Positions 1-8,777 of a DNA stretch of 43,407 bases are shown here, one piece after another. The notes beneath the pieces are model-generated. The model searched no databases. It was not told where the DNA came from and saw only the letters and a program-made list of their open reading frames with translations. A program made the translations under genes and the position numbers. The DNA comes from Verrucomicrobiales bacterium (lineage in GTDB: Bacteria; Verrucomicrobiota; Verrucomicrobiia; Limisphaerales; UBA11358), in NCBI GenBank assembly GCA_028712475.1, contig JAQTQB010000005.1, positions 1-43,407 of the forward strand. The letters run 5' to 3'. The stretch's first letter is position 1. Every line of letters begins with the position of its first letter.

Positions 1-57
1 AACACCATTGGCAGGCCGGTTTACTTGCCGCCGCCCGCCGCCAACACTGAACCGTGA
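1..57 (+). CDS. 3' end of an unidentified protein (cut by window edge)
   Basis: Reading frame 1 is open from the first base and ends at TGA 55-57. It encodes NTIGRPVYLPPPAANTEP. The proline/alanine-rich tail gives no family. It is preferred over the overlapping frame only because it reads as a plausible C-terminus, while the residues of the other frame here are arginine-rich and look like shadow coding. Confidence 0.3.
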   Translation, partial: NTIGRPVYLPPPAANTEP

Positions 58-64
58 GAACGCA

Positions 65-541
65 ATGAAGGCAAGCCAGCTTATCGTGTCATTGCCCCGC
101 CTCGGAGGCGGGTGGAGTGCTAACCAGCAGTTTCAGGTGAACTGGAACACAAATGCGGCTTCCACCAACACGATTTACAATATCTTGAATCCACCGGTGT
201 TCGCGTGGTCGAACCTGACTTTTGTCGTCACCGCCACCGGAACGAACACGACGCTGCAATTCGCCGGGCTGGACGATCCTGATTATTTCGGCCTGGACGA
301 TGTCAGCGTGCTGGCCATTCCCGTGCCGTCGTTCACGGCATTCAGCCGGCAGGCCAATGCCTTCAGTTTCACTTGGAACTCGCTGCCGGGAGTTTTGTAT
401 CAGGTTCAATACTCCACCAATCTGATGAACTCCAACTGGCTGGTCTTGAACACCAATCTGGCAACCGCCGTCACCACCAGTTTTACCAACGGCATCGGCG
501 GCGAACCGCAGCGTTTTTATCGCATTCGCCGGTTGCCATGA
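65..541 (+). CDS. C-terminal remnant of an exported verrucomicrobial surface protein
   Basis: The frame stays open to the left edge, but the first ATG followed by plausible coding is at 65. Residues from about 22 to 95 resemble the back half of a beta-sandwich domain (FGLDDVSV motif) common in secreted verrucomicrobial proteins. The front half and any signal peptide are absent. The last 70 residues (Y-x-V-Q-Y-S-T-N-L ... PQRFYRIRRLP) match the C-terminal domain of the S53 peptidase just downstream. The segment at 96-112 is a perfect palindrome (CCCGCCTC, G, GAGGCGGG) lying where the missing half should join. The simplest reading is a 5'-truncated gene whose lost part was replaced by a repeat. 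A complete gene starting left of the window cannot be excluded. No function can be assigned. Confidence 0.45.
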   Translation: MKASQLIVSLPRLGGGWSANQQFQVNWNTNAASTNTIYNILNPPVFAWSNLTFVVTATGTNTTLQFAGLDDPDYFGLDDVSVLAIPVPSFTAFSRQANAFSFTWNSLPGVLYQVQYSTNLMNSNWLVLNTNLATAVTTSFTNGIGGEPQRFYRIRRLP

Positions 542-575
542 TATGATTAGACAGACAAAATTTTACTTTTAGAAC

Positions 576-3500
576 ATGTTTTCTCCTGCTTCCCTAATAT
601 TTGAGTTGAGCCTGCTGATGTTTTTCGGCGGGCTGTTGTCCGGTCGCAGCGCCGGGACTGGGCGGGAGACGCTGCCCGACCGTGTGCCTGCGATTGTGGC
701 AAAAATGACTCCGCTGGGACGGCTGCCGGCGACCAATCTTCTGCACCTCACCATTGGCCTGCCGTTGCGAAACCAGCCGGGACTGGATGAACTCATCCGG
801 CAGCTTTATGATCCGGCCAGCCCGAACTGCCGCCAATTCATCACGCCGCAGGAATTCACGGCGCGCTTTGGACCGTCGGAGGCGGATTACGCGGCCTTGC
901 TGGAGTTTGTGCGGACGAATGGATTTGAAATTGCTGGCACGCATCCAAACCGCGTGCTGGTGGACGTGGTTGGAACGGCGGCGACGGCGGAACGGGTTTT
1001 TGCCGTCACTTTGCGAACCTACCGGCATCCGAAAGAGGCGCGCGATTTTTTTGCGCCGGACAGGGAGCCTTCGGTGGCAGCGCCGGTGACATTGCTGAAT
1101 GTCAGCGGGCTGGATAATTTTTCGCTGCCGCGTCCCCAACTGAAACCTCGTCCGAGCGCATCGCCTGCCGTGATGCCTCGCGCCGGTTCGGGGCCGGGCG
1201 GTTCGTATCGCGGGAATGACTTTCGCGCAGCGTATGTTTCTGGAACCACGCTGAACGGGGCGGGGCAGTCGGTCGGGCTGGTGCAGTTTGACGGCTATTA
1301 TTCCAACGACATCGCCCTCTACATCAGCCAGGCTGGCATCACCACGAGCGTGGTGCTGACCAATGTCCCGATCAACGGCGGCGTGTCCACGCCCGGCAGC
1401 GGCGCGGTGGAAGTTTGCCTGGACATCGAGATGGCGATTTCCATGGCACCCGGACTGGATAAAATCATTGTTTATGAAGGGCCGAACGGCACCACCGCGT
1501 GGTCCACGATCTTGAGCCGCATGGCCAACGACAATCTTGCCAGGCAGTTGAGCTGTTCCTGGGGCGGTGGTGGGCCGGATGCCACATCGGAGCAAATCTT
1601 CAAGCAGATGGCAGTGCAGGGGCAGTCGTTCTTCAATGCTTCCGGTGATTCCGACGCTTTCACCGGCTCGGTGCCGTTTCCATCGGACAGCACAAATATC
1701 ACGCAGGTTGGCGGCACAACGCTTTCAACGACCGGTGCTGGTGGTTCCTATGTTTCGGAAACCACTTGGAACTGGGGCGGCGGCACCGGCAGCAGCGGCG
1801 GGGTCAGCACCTATTACAAAATTCCAGACTGGCAGACCAACATCAGCATGGCATTGAATGCCGGCTCCACGACGTTCCGGAATATTCCCGACGTGGCCTT
1901 GACCGGCGACAATGTCTATGTGGTTTATACCAACGGTGCCACCGGCGTCTTCGGCGGCACCAGTTGCGCCGCGCCGTTGTGGGCGGGTTACACTGCGCTC
2001 ATCAACCAGCAGGCCGCGCTTGCCGCCAAGCCGCCGGTTGGTTTTCTCAACCCCGCGCTCTACGCCATGGCGAACACCGCCAGTTACAATAATAATTTTC
2101 ACGACATCACCACCGGCAACAACACTTCCAGCAGCAGCCCGACAAAATATTATGCCGTGGCTGGCTACGATCTTTGCACCGGTCTGGGCACGCCCAATGG
2201 AACCAATCTCATCAATGCGCTGGTGCCGCTGGTTTTTGCGCCGTCCATCGCGGGGGGCAACTGGACGCTGCTGGCTGAAAGCGCCACGCCGACCAACAGC
2301 GTGATTGATCCCGGTGAAACAGTGACCGTGCGTTTCACGCTCCAAAACCAAGGCAACCTGGCTACGGGCAACCTGGTCGCCACACTTCAGCCAAATGCCG
2401 GCGTGCTGGCACCCGGCGCAGCGCAAAGCTACGGCGCGCTGGTGGCGTTTGGTGGTGCCACCAACAAGAGCTTTACTTTCACGGCGGCGGGAACCTGCGG
2501 TTCAAACATCATCGCATCGTTGCAGCTTCAAGATGGCACGAACAATCTCGGCACCGTCAGTTTCACATTGCCCTTAGGCAAAATTTTTGGCCTGTCACAA
2601 AACTTTGATGGTGTGACGGCACCTAACCTGCCTTTGGGCTGGACGTCGGCAAATGTGGCCGGCACGGCGGCAAATTGGACTACCACCACAGCTTCGTCTG
2701 ACACCTCGCCCAATTCCGCCTTCATTGCCGAACCGGTCAATCCCGGAGAAAACGCCTTGGTTTCTCCGGGGATTCCCATTGCAACCGCCAGCGCCCAGCT
2801 TTCCTTCCGGCACAATTACAGCCTGGAGGTTGGCGGCAACGGCGCAAAAAAAACTTATTACGACGGCGGCGTTCTGGAGATCCAAATGGGCAATGGCGCA
2901 TTCACAGACATTCTTACGGCTGGCGGGAGTTTTGTCTCTGGCGGTTACAATCACACCATCACCACCTCTTCTGACAATCCGCTGGGGGGCCGTTCCGCGT
3001 GGGGCGGAAGTTCCGGTGGTTGGACATCGGTCGTCGTCAATCTGCCAGCATCCGCTGTCGGGCAAAACATCCATGTTCGCTGGAATTGCGCCACCGATAC
3101 CCAAAATGTCGGCAACAGCGCGGTCGGATGGTATGTGGATTCAGTTTCAATCACAGATGCCGCTTCCGCCTGCCTCTCGGTGTTCACCGACATCGCCGCC
3201 AGCCAGTCGCTTGCGACCAACTCGCTGCAACCAGGACAAAATCTCGTTTACACGCTTTCTGTCACCAATCTCGGGCCGCAGCCGGCCGCGAATGTGGTGG
3301 TGACGGACGTTGTTCCCGACAACGCCGCGTTTGTTTCCGCCTCGCCCGGCGGGACATTTTCCACCGGCGAGGCCGTGTTTTCTGTCGGAACGCTGGCGGC
3401 CAATGCCGGCACAAATTTCACCCTGACGCTTGCGCCGGTCTCCGGCAGCGTGTTCACCAACTTCGTCTCCGTCGCTACCGTCACGCCCGAAATCACCACG

Positions 3501-3773
3501 GCCAACAACAGCGCGACGCTCGTGAGCACCCAGGTAATTCCCGTGCCGCCGGTGATCAGCAGCATTGCAATCAACCCTGACGGCGGCATTTTGATCAACC
3601 TTACTGGAACGCCCGGGGCGACTTATATTTTGGAAAGCGCGACGAATTTTCCCCCTGCCGAATGGCTGCCGGTTGATACGAACACGCTTGGCACAAACAG
3701 CCTCTGGCAGTTCACCGACCCGCAATCTGCCGGCTTCCCGCAACGGTTTTTCCGGCTCAAGCAGGTTCCGTGA
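576..3773 (+). CDS. Secreted S53 (sedolisin/pro-kumamolisin) peptidase with C-terminal accessory domains
   Basis: This is a serine-carboxyl endopeptidase of 1065 residues. Residues 1-27 are a signal peptide. The pro-kumamolisin activation domain spans about 35-180, and the S53 catalytic domain about 205-550. All catalytic residues are visible: Glu279 and Asp283 (EVCLD), oxyanion Asp358 (SGDSD) and nucleophile Ser463 (GGTSCAAP). The calcium site follows the family pattern (FHDI at 508-511, then YDLCTGLG). Beyond it come a CARDB/DUF11-like module (about 555-665), a jelly-roll module (about 670-875) and a DUF11 repeat (about 880-985). The closing 70-residue domain ends PQRFFRLKQVP and is shared with the fragment just upstream. 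Such enzymes usually mature outside the cell at low pH; the tail modules suggest attachment to a surface or substrate. It stands alone, with no visible operon partner. Confidence 0.93.
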   Translation: MFSPASLIFELSLLMFFGGLLSGRSAGTGRETLPDRVPAIVAKMTPLGRLPATNLLHLTIGLPLRNQPGLDELIRQLYDPASPNCRQFITPQEFTARFGPSEADYAALLEFVRTNGFEIAGTHPNRVLVDVVGTAATAERVFAVTLRTYRHPKEARDFFAPDREPSVAAPVTLLNVSGLDNFSLPRPQLKPRPSASPAVMPRAGSGPGGSYRGNDFRAAYVSGTTLNGAGQSVGLVQFDGYYSNDIALYISQAGITTSVVLTNVPINGGVSTPGSGAVEVCLDIEMAISMAPGLDKIIVYEGPNGTTAWSTILSRMANDNLARQLSCSWGGGGPDATSEQIFKQMAVQGQSFFNASGDSDAFTGSVPFPSDSTNITQVGGTTLSTTGAGGSYVSETTWNWGGGTGSSGGVSTYYKIPDWQTNISMALNAGSTTFRNIPDVALTGDNVYVVYTNGATGVFGGTSCAAPLWAGYTALINQQAALAAKPPVGFLNPALYAMANTASYNNNFHDITTGNNTSSSSPTKYYAVAGYDLCTGLGTPNGTNLINALVPLVFAPSIAGGNWTLLAESATPTNSVIDPGETVTVRFTLQNQGNLATGNLVATLQPNAGVLAPGAAQSYGALVAFGGATNKSFTFTAAGTCGSNIIASLQLQDGTNNLGTVSFTLPLGKIFGLSQNFDGVTAPNLPLGWTSANVAGTAANWTTTTASSDTSPNSAFIAEPVNPGENALVSPGIPIATASAQLSFRHNYSLEVGGNGAKKTYYDGGVLEIQMGNGAFTDILTAGGSFVSGGYNHTITTSSDNPLGGRSAWGGSSGGWTSVVVNLPASAVGQNIHVRWNCATDTQNVGNSAVGWYVDSVSITDAASACLSVFTDIAASQSLATNSLQPGQNLVYTLSVTNLGPQPAANVVVTDVVPDNAAFVSASPGGTFSTGEAVFSVGTLAANAGTNFTLTLAPVSGSVFTNFVSVATVTPEITTANNSATLVSTQVIPVPPVISSIAINPDGGILINLTGTPGATYILESATNFPPAEWLPVDTNTLGTNSLWQFTDPQSAGFPQRFFRLKQVP

Positions 3774-3825
3774 TTGACGGAAGACCAGTGCCCGCCGCGA
3801 GTCGCTTGTCAGGTGCTGCAAAAAA

Positions 3826-5205
3826 ATGCAAGCTGGCCGCGTGAGTGAATTCCTCCAGCGCGTCGAAAGCGAAATCCAGAACCGTCGTTTGCTTTTGCGC
3901 GGGCAAAAAATCCTCGTCGCCATTTCCGGCGGCGCGGATTCGATGGTGTTGCTCCACGCGCTGGATTCTTTCGCGCATAAATTCCGCTGGAAAATCTCCG
4001 TCGCACATTTCAACCACCAGCTTCGCGGGCGCAGCAGCGACGCGGATGAAAAGCTCGTCCGCAAAACTGCCGCTGCGCTGAAGCTGCCGGTGTTCGTCGA
4101 ACGGGCGGACGTAAAATCCTTCGCAAAAAAATCAAAGCTGTCCATCGAGATGGCGGCGCGGAAGCTGCGCCACGAATTTTTTGCGCGCGTCGCGCGGGAA
4201 CGGAAAATTTACACAATTGCCCTTGCGCACCACGCCGACGATCAGGTGGAGCTTTTTTTCGTGCGGCTGCTGCGCGGCGCGGGCGGTGAAGGCCTGGCCG
4301 GAATGAAATGGCGTTCCCCGTCGCCCGCCGATAAAACAATCACGCTCGTCCGCCCGTTGCTCGGCTTGACGAAAGCCGAGATGCTCGATTTTGCCAGCGA
4401 AAATAAAATCCCATTCCGCGAGGACGAGACGAATGCTTCCTCCGACTTTCTCCGCAACCGGGTTCGCAACGAGTTGATTCCGCTGCTGCAGAAAAAATAT
4501 CAGCCCGGCCTCGCCAAGTCCGTCTTGCGGCTCATGGAGATTATCGGCGCCGAATCGGAAGCGGTCGGCAAACTTGCAGAAGACTGGCGCAAGCGACGCT
4601 GGCCCGGCTTTGAAAATTTGCCCGTCGCCGTCCAGCGGCGCGTCCTGCAATCGCAGTTGGTTTCGCTCGGGCTGATGGCGGATTTTGAACTGGTTGAATC
4701 GCTCCGGCAAACAGCCGGCTTTACCATCAGTGTCAGCCGGGACATTTCCGTTTTGCGCAACACATCTGGCAAGGTGAGTTTGAAAAGGTTTCAACCGACA
4801 GAGTTTAACCCGGACGAACTGGCCGTGGATCTGGCGGGCAGGGCAGGGGAAGTTTTTTTTGATGGCGCCTGCGTGAACTGGAGTATTGACGAGCAAAAAA
4901 AATTCAAACGGCCGCCCGGCAAAGCCGCCCGCGAGTTTTTTGACGCGGTCAAAATCGGGCGCAAGATCACGTTGCGGCATTGGCGGGCAGGTGATCGTTT
5001 TCAGCCGATTGGGTTGAAATCGCCTGCAAAATTGCAGGACTTGCTCACGAACGCAAAAATTCCGCGTGAGCGGCGGCACAATCTGATCGTGGCGGCGACG
5101 GCCGGCGGCGAAATCTTTTGGGTGGAGGGTTTGCGGATTTCCGAAAATTTCAAGCTGACGCCGGGAACGAAACGGCGGCTGGTCTGGCGCTGGAGGCGCC
5201 GGTAA
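3826..5205 (+). CDS. tilS: tRNA(Ile)-lysidine synthase TilS
   Basis: TilS attaches lysine to C34 of the tRNA-Ile CAU anticodon using ATP, so that the tRNA reads AUA. The N-terminal PP-loop ATPase signature is SGGADS at residues 34-39. It is followed by HFNHQLRG and LAHHADDQVELFFVRLLRG, in which the usual ET of DDQ(A/V)ET is replaced by EL. The C-terminal TilS domain contains GDRFQPIG and a KLQDLLTNAKIPRERR segment, typical of the tRNA-binding tail. The length (459 residues) is normal. ATG 3826 has an AGGTG stretch about 10 bases upstream; GTG 3841 is an alternative start. The gene precedes rpsO on the same strand, 172 bases away. Confidence 0.93.
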   Translation: MQAGRVSEFLQRVESEIQNRRLLLRGQKILVAISGGADSMVLLHALDSFAHKFRWKISVAHFNHQLRGRSSDADEKLVRKTAAALKLPVFVERADVKSFAKKSKLSIEMAARKLRHEFFARVARERKIYTIALAHHADDQVELFFVRLLRGAGGEGLAGMKWRSPSPADKTITLVRPLLGLTKAEMLDFASENKIPFREDETNASSDFLRNRVRNELIPLLQKKYQPGLAKSVLRLMEIIGAESEAVGKLAEDWRKRRWPGFENLPVAVQRRVLQSQLVSLGLMADFELVESLRQTAGFTISVSRDISVLRNTSGKVSLKRFQPTEFNPDELAVDLAGRAGEVFFDGACVNWSIDEQKKFKRPPGKAAREFFDAVKIGRKITLRHWRAGDRFQPIGLKSPAKLQDLLTNAKIPRERRHNLIVAATAGGEIFWVEGLRISENFKLTPGTKRRLVWRWRRR

Positions 5206-5313
5206 ATGTTTAAACGGCGCGGCGAAATGATTGGCTCGGGGCTGGACGCGAAAATGGTTCCCGAACGCTCGGGGACATTTTTTAACGCGTCCCAAAAACG
5301 GCGGTTAAAGTGC

Positions 5314-5342
5314 TTTACAGTGATGCAGTGTCAAACTAGACT
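5314..5342 (+). promoter_or_regulatory. Candidate sigma-70 promoter for rpsO
   Basis: TTTACA (5314-5319), a 17-base spacer and TAGACT (5337-5342) lie 36 bases before the rpsO start. They match five of six and four of six consensus positions. The match is by eye only. Confidence 0.4.
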
Positions 5343-5377
5343 TTGCCGCTCTAATATCGATTTTGATTTGAAATTCT

Positions 5378-5635
5378 ATGGAAGCGAAGACGAAAACAAT
5401 TGAACAGTTCAAAGTGCATGCCAAAGACACCGGTTCCGCCGATGTCCAGATCGCATTGCTCACGCACCGCATCAATCATCTGACGGAGCATTTGCAGACT
5501 AACAAAAAAGATCACAGTTCGCGCCGCGGATTGTTGATCATGGTCAGCCAGCGCCGCCGCCTGTTGGAATATCTGCAGGGCACCGACGTGGGCCGTTACC
5601 AGACGGTCGCCAAGAAGCTGAAGCTGCGCCACTAA
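5378..5635 (+). CDS. rpsO: 30S ribosomal protein S15
   Basis: S15 binds the central domain of 16S rRNA early in 30S assembly. The 85-residue product shows the family core: [34 protein letters not shown] and a basic end RRRLLEYL. It is slightly shorter than the common 88-89 residues. The ATG at 5378 gives the usual N-terminus; no strong Shine-Dalgarno sequence is seen. The order rpsO-pnp is conserved across many bacteria. In E. coli S15 represses its own translation; nothing here shows whether that holds. Confidence 0.96.
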   Translation: MEAKTKTIEQFKVHAKDTGSADVQIALLTHRINHLTEHLQTNKKDHSSRRGLLIMVSQRRRLLEYLQGTDVGRYQTVAKKLKLRH

Positions 5636-5769
5636 AATTTGCGGAGGCGCGGCTCTTGTTTTTCAAGCAGTCGCGCGCCGCTTTCGGATTTGAGCCGGAA
5701 ACGCGAACGGCCCGATTCTTCAACCAAACTTCGCGAATTAAAATCCGTTGCCGCTGGGAAATTTCAATC

Positions 5770-5792
5770 AGCTCCGATAGTTGTTCGGAGTT
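5770..5792 (+). other. Hairpin in the rpsO-pnp intergenic region
   Basis: CTCCGA (5772-5777) pairs with TCGGAG (5785-5790) around a seven-base loop, and one A-U plus one G-U pair extend the stem to eight. It has no T tract, so it is not a terminator. It lies about 38 bases before pnp, where E. coli carries an RNase III-processed hairpin. A matching role here is inference. Confidence 0.4.
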
Positions 5793-5829
5793 CACTGAAG
5801 TTCCTCGTGCGGCGGCGGTAAGTTACCAT

Positions 5830-7959
5830 ATGTCAGAAAAAATAACCGCCGCATTGGGCGACAAGCAGATCATCATCGAAACCGGCAAACTTGCCAAACA
5901 GGCCGACGGAGCCGTCACGGTTCAGCTCGGCGAAACCATCGTCATCGTGGCCGCCGTGGCCGCGACCAAGGCCAAACCCGGCCAGGACTTTTTTCCGCTA
6001 ACCGTTGACTACCGCGAAAAGGCCGCCGCTGCCGGAAGATTCCCCGGCGGTTACTTCAAGCGCGAAGGCCGTCCGACTGAAAAAGAAATCCTCACCTGCC
6101 GCCTTACCGACCGCCCGATCCGCCCGTTGTTTCCGAAGGGCTGGTATAACGAAGTGCAGGTTCAGACCGTGCTGTTGAGCGCGGATGGCCAGAACGATCC
6201 CGATATTTTGAGCATCATCGGAGCCAGCGCCGCGCTGATGGTCAGTGATATTCCGTGGGACGGTCCGCTCGGCGCCGTGCGCGTCGGTCGCGTTGCTGGC
6301 AAATTTGTCGCCAACCCGACGCACGCCGAAATGGCCGAGAGCGATCTCGACCTTGTCTATGTCGGCAACGACAAAGACATCGTGATGTATGAAGGCGCGG
6401 CCAACGAAATCACCGAAGCCGACTTCAACGCCGCGCTGGTCTATGCGCAGGAAGTCATCCAGCCCATCATCGCTGCGCAAAAAGAACTTGCCGCCAGGGC
6501 CGGCAAGAAGAAGCGCGAAATCACGCTGAACATTGTTCCTGACGAAATTCTTCAGGAAGCGAAGAAACTTGCGGGAGATCGTTTCGTTCCCGCGTTGCTC
6601 ACACCCGGCAAGCTCAACCGTGAAAACGCCTGCAAGGCGATTCAGGACGAAGTCGGCGCGAAGCTCGTCGAAAAATTCGGCGCGGACAAGGTCAACGACT
6701 TTGTCATCAAGGACGCATTCTATTACATCCAGAAGGAAGCTGTTCGCAGCCTTATTTTGAAAGACGGCAAACGTCTCGACGGTCGCGCGTTTGACGTGGT
6801 TCGTCCTATTTCCAGCGAGGCGGGCATCCTGCCGCGCGCGCATGGCTCGGCGCTTTTTGCCCGCGGCGAGACGCAGGCGGTCACGCTGGTCACGCTCGGC
6901 ACGGGCGACGATACGCAGGACTTTGATTCCTACACCGGTGGCCAGACGGAAAAGAAATTCATCCTCCACTATAACTTCCCGAACTTCTCCGTTGGAGAAA
7001 CCGGACGTATCAGCGGCCCTGGCCGTCGCGAAATCGGCCACGGTGCGTTGGCAGAACGCTCGATTGAGCCGATGTTGCCCAAAGATTATCCCTACGCCGT
7101 GCGCGTCACCAGCGAGATCATGGAGTCGAACGGTTCCACCTCCATGGCATCCGTCTGCGGCGGCACGCTGGCGTTGCTGGATGCCGGTGTTCCGATGACC
7201 CGCCCGGTGGCCGGCATCAGCGTTGGCATCTGCACCGAATACGGCGCGGACAAGAAGATCTCCAATTACAAACTGCTCACCGACATCATTGGCTGGGAAG
7301 ATGCGTATTGCGACATGGATTGCAAAATTGCCGGCACGGAAAAAGGCATCACCGGATTCCAACTCGATCTTAAGCTCAAGGGCATTCCCTTCGCGCTCAT
7401 GGTTGAAACGGTGGAAAAAGCCCGGATCGCCCGGATGCATATTCTCGCGGAAATGGCCAAGACCCTCGCCGGCCCGCGCACGGAATTGAGCAAATACGCC
7501 CCGCGCATCGAAGTCATCCGCATCAATCCCGAAAAGATTGGCGCGCTTATCGGGCCGGGCGGCAAGAACATCAAGCGCCTCGTCGAGGAATCCGGTTGCG
7601 AAATCAACATCGAAGACGATGGCACCGTGAACATCTTCTCCGTGTCGCCCGAAGGCATGAAGATCGCCCGCGATGCCATCAACGGCATGACGGCGGAAGC
7701 CGAGATCGGCAAGATCTACAAGGGCAAGGTCGTCACCGTGAAGGAATTTGGCGCGTTCGTCGAATTTCTGCCCGGCAAGGACGGCCTTGTTCACATCAGC
7801 GAACTGGCGAACTTCCGCGTCAAGAACACCGAGGACATCGTCAAGGTCGGCGATGAGATTTCCGTCAAGTGTCTCGGCGTGGACGAAAAGGGCCGCGTGA
7901 AACTCTCGCGCCGGGCCGCCATGGAAGAGCGCGATCAGGAAATGGCCCCGAAGGCGTAA
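5830..7959 (+). CDS. pnp: Polyribonucleotide nucleotidyltransferase (PNPase)
   Basis: PNPase degrades RNA 3' to 5' with phosphate and can add tails in reverse. It works as a trimer, often in the degradosome. The 709 residues hold RNase PH domain 1 (about 10-145), the alpha-helical linker domain, RNase PH domain 2 (about 320-550), a KH domain with its GxxG loop in IGPGGKNIK near 574, and a C-terminal S1 domain (about 622-690, GKIYKGKVVTVKEFGAFVEF). The frame is open back to 5656, but conserved PNPase sequence begins right after ATG 5830 and the upstream codons show no protein-like composition, so 5830 is chosen. A strong terminator follows 17 bases after the stop. Confidence 0.96.
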   Translation: MSEKITAALGDKQIIIETGKLAKQADGAVTVQLGETIVIVAAVAATKAKPGQDFFPLTVDYREKAAAAGRFPGGYFKREGRPTEKEILTCRLTDRPIRPLFPKGWYNEVQVQTVLLSADGQNDPDILSIIGASAALMVSDIPWDGPLGAVRVGRVAGKFVANPTHAEMAESDLDLVYVGNDKDIVMYEGAANEITEADFNAALVYAQEVIQPIIAAQKELAARAGKKKREITLNIVPDEILQEAKKLAGDRFVPALLTPGKLNRENACKAIQDEVGAKLVEKFGADKVNDFVIKDAFYYIQKEAVRSLILKDGKRLDGRAFDVVRPISSEAGILPRAHGSALFARGETQAVTLVTLGTGDDTQDFDSYTGGQTEKKFILHYNFPNFSVGETGRISGPGRREIGHGALAERSIEPMLPKDYPYAVRVTSEIMESNGSTSMASVCGGTLALLDAGVPMTRPVAGISVGICTEYGADKKISNYKLLTDIIGWEDAYCDMDCKIAGTEKGITGFQLDLKLKGIPFALMVETVEKARIARMHILAEMAKTLAGPRTELSKYAPRIEVIRINPEKIGALIGPGGKNIKRLVEESGCEINIEDDGTVNIFSVSPEGMKIARDAINGMTAEAEIGKIYKGKVVTVKEFGAFVEFLPGKDGLVHISELANFRVKNTEDIVKVGDEISVKCLGVDEKGRVKLSRRAAMEERDQEMAPKA

Positions 7960-7976
7960 TCCGTTTTGAATTCAAT

Positions 7977-8010
7977 AAGCGCGAACAGTGAAAGCTGTTC
8001 GCGCTTTTTT
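7977..8010 (+). terminator. Rho-independent terminator after pnp
   Basis: A perfect 12-base-pair stem (AAGCGCGAACAG, 7977-7988, with its complement at 7995-8006), a six-base loop TGAAAG and a T run to 8010. It ends the rpsO-pnp unit. Confidence 0.92.
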
Positions 8011-8103
8011 CTTTTCCGAAAGACGTGGCAATCAAAGCCAGTGCGGACGGGCGTGGACGAAATGGTGGACGGATCAGGTTTATTTTGGAATGCAGCCTAT
8101 TTC

Positions 8104-8331
8104 TTACGAGGCGGCTGGTTTGTCATACGAATTAAGAACCTCTCGCGCCTCCGCAGCTTCCGCCGTTGGCACGCGCACCGGATACTCAATGTCTGCGCCT
8201 GCCACCGAAAAATGGCTGGCTGTGTCTGCCTCCATGGGATGAAGTCCCGCGTTCTCCAAGATGCCAATCAACAGACCGGCTTCCATCGGCGTCCGAGTCG
8301 TGCGAATTGTCGTGAATGTTTGAGTGTTCAT
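8104..8331 (-). CDS. Small DUF2007-like protein
   Basis: A 75-residue product beginning MNTQTFTTIRTT. The pattern PMEAGLLIGILENAGLHPMEAD followed by VRVPTAEAAEAREVLNSY fits the DUF2007 family, whose members pick one residue from each side of a beta-alpha-beta fold and have been proposed as signal-transducing modules without a proven role. The ATG at 8331 is chosen over the earlier in-frame ATG at 8355 because the family core starts close to it. The gene points toward the pnp terminator and has no visible partner. Confidence 0.6.
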   Translation of the reverse strand: MNTQTFTTIRTTRTPMEAGLLIGILENAGLHPMEADTASHFSVAGADIEYPVRVPTAEAAEAREVLNSYDKPAAS

Positions 8332-8511
8332 AAAATGTGTCAAGCCGCCGAACATTATTATTAAGCCGCAGTGTGCGCGCGCTGTTGTGCATGGCTGACT
8401 TTTTTAACGGCGGCTATCATGGGTTTATGAAAGCGGACTGGCGAATTTCTATCAAGGATTATCACCGGAATAAAAATCTCAAGATTCAAATGGTGCAAGT
8501 GCCTTTCGCCG

Positions 8512-8639
8512 CTGGCCACCGGAGCGCGGATTGTCCCCAATCCGCAGCGCATGGCCAGACAGACCAGCGTTGAAATCATTCCAGCGACCTTGGTCATCCA
8601 CCCGCTGCGAGTTGGGACAACTCGCGCTCCGGCGGCCAG
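8512..8639. repeat. REPIN-like inverted pair of palindromic repeats
   Basis: The arms at 8512-8554 and 8598-8639 are imperfect reverse complements of each other over about 42 bases (CTGGCC, CCGGAGCGCG, TTGTCCC and CGCAGCG are shared). Each arm is itself a hairpin: GCGGATTG/CAATCCGC in the left, GCGAGTTG/CAACTCGC in the right. The stems differ by paired changes that keep base pairing. The 43-base spacer is unique. The surrounding 8332-8740 stretch shows no convincing gene. Confidence 0.75.
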
Positions 8640-8740
8640 TCTTTGCGGACGGCCACCAAAAGTAATTGTCAGTTTTCCATTCAAGAGCCGGACGGAATCG
8701 TTTCATTCGGTTTTTTTGTTTGCCCGCCAGCACAAGTGGT

Positions 8741-8769
8741 TTGACTAGGGGGCTTGGCAAAAGTAGGAT
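8741..8769 (+). promoter_or_regulatory. Candidate sigma-70 promoter for the polyprenyl synthase operon
   Basis: TTGACT (8741-8746), a 17-base spacer and TAGGAT (8764-8769). Transcription would start within a few bases of the ATG at 8778, which predicts a nearly leaderless message and argues against the in-frame TTG at 8754. Confidence 0.45.
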
Positions 8770-8777
8770 TGATACGA

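Noticed and set aside
5206..5403. Open frame beginning right after the tilS stop
   Set aside because: It overlaps the start of rpsO, has no recognisable composition and covers a likely rpsO promoter.
8361..8684. 107-residue minus-strand open frame
   Set aside because: Most of it is the REPIN-like repeat read as protein; no conserved pattern.
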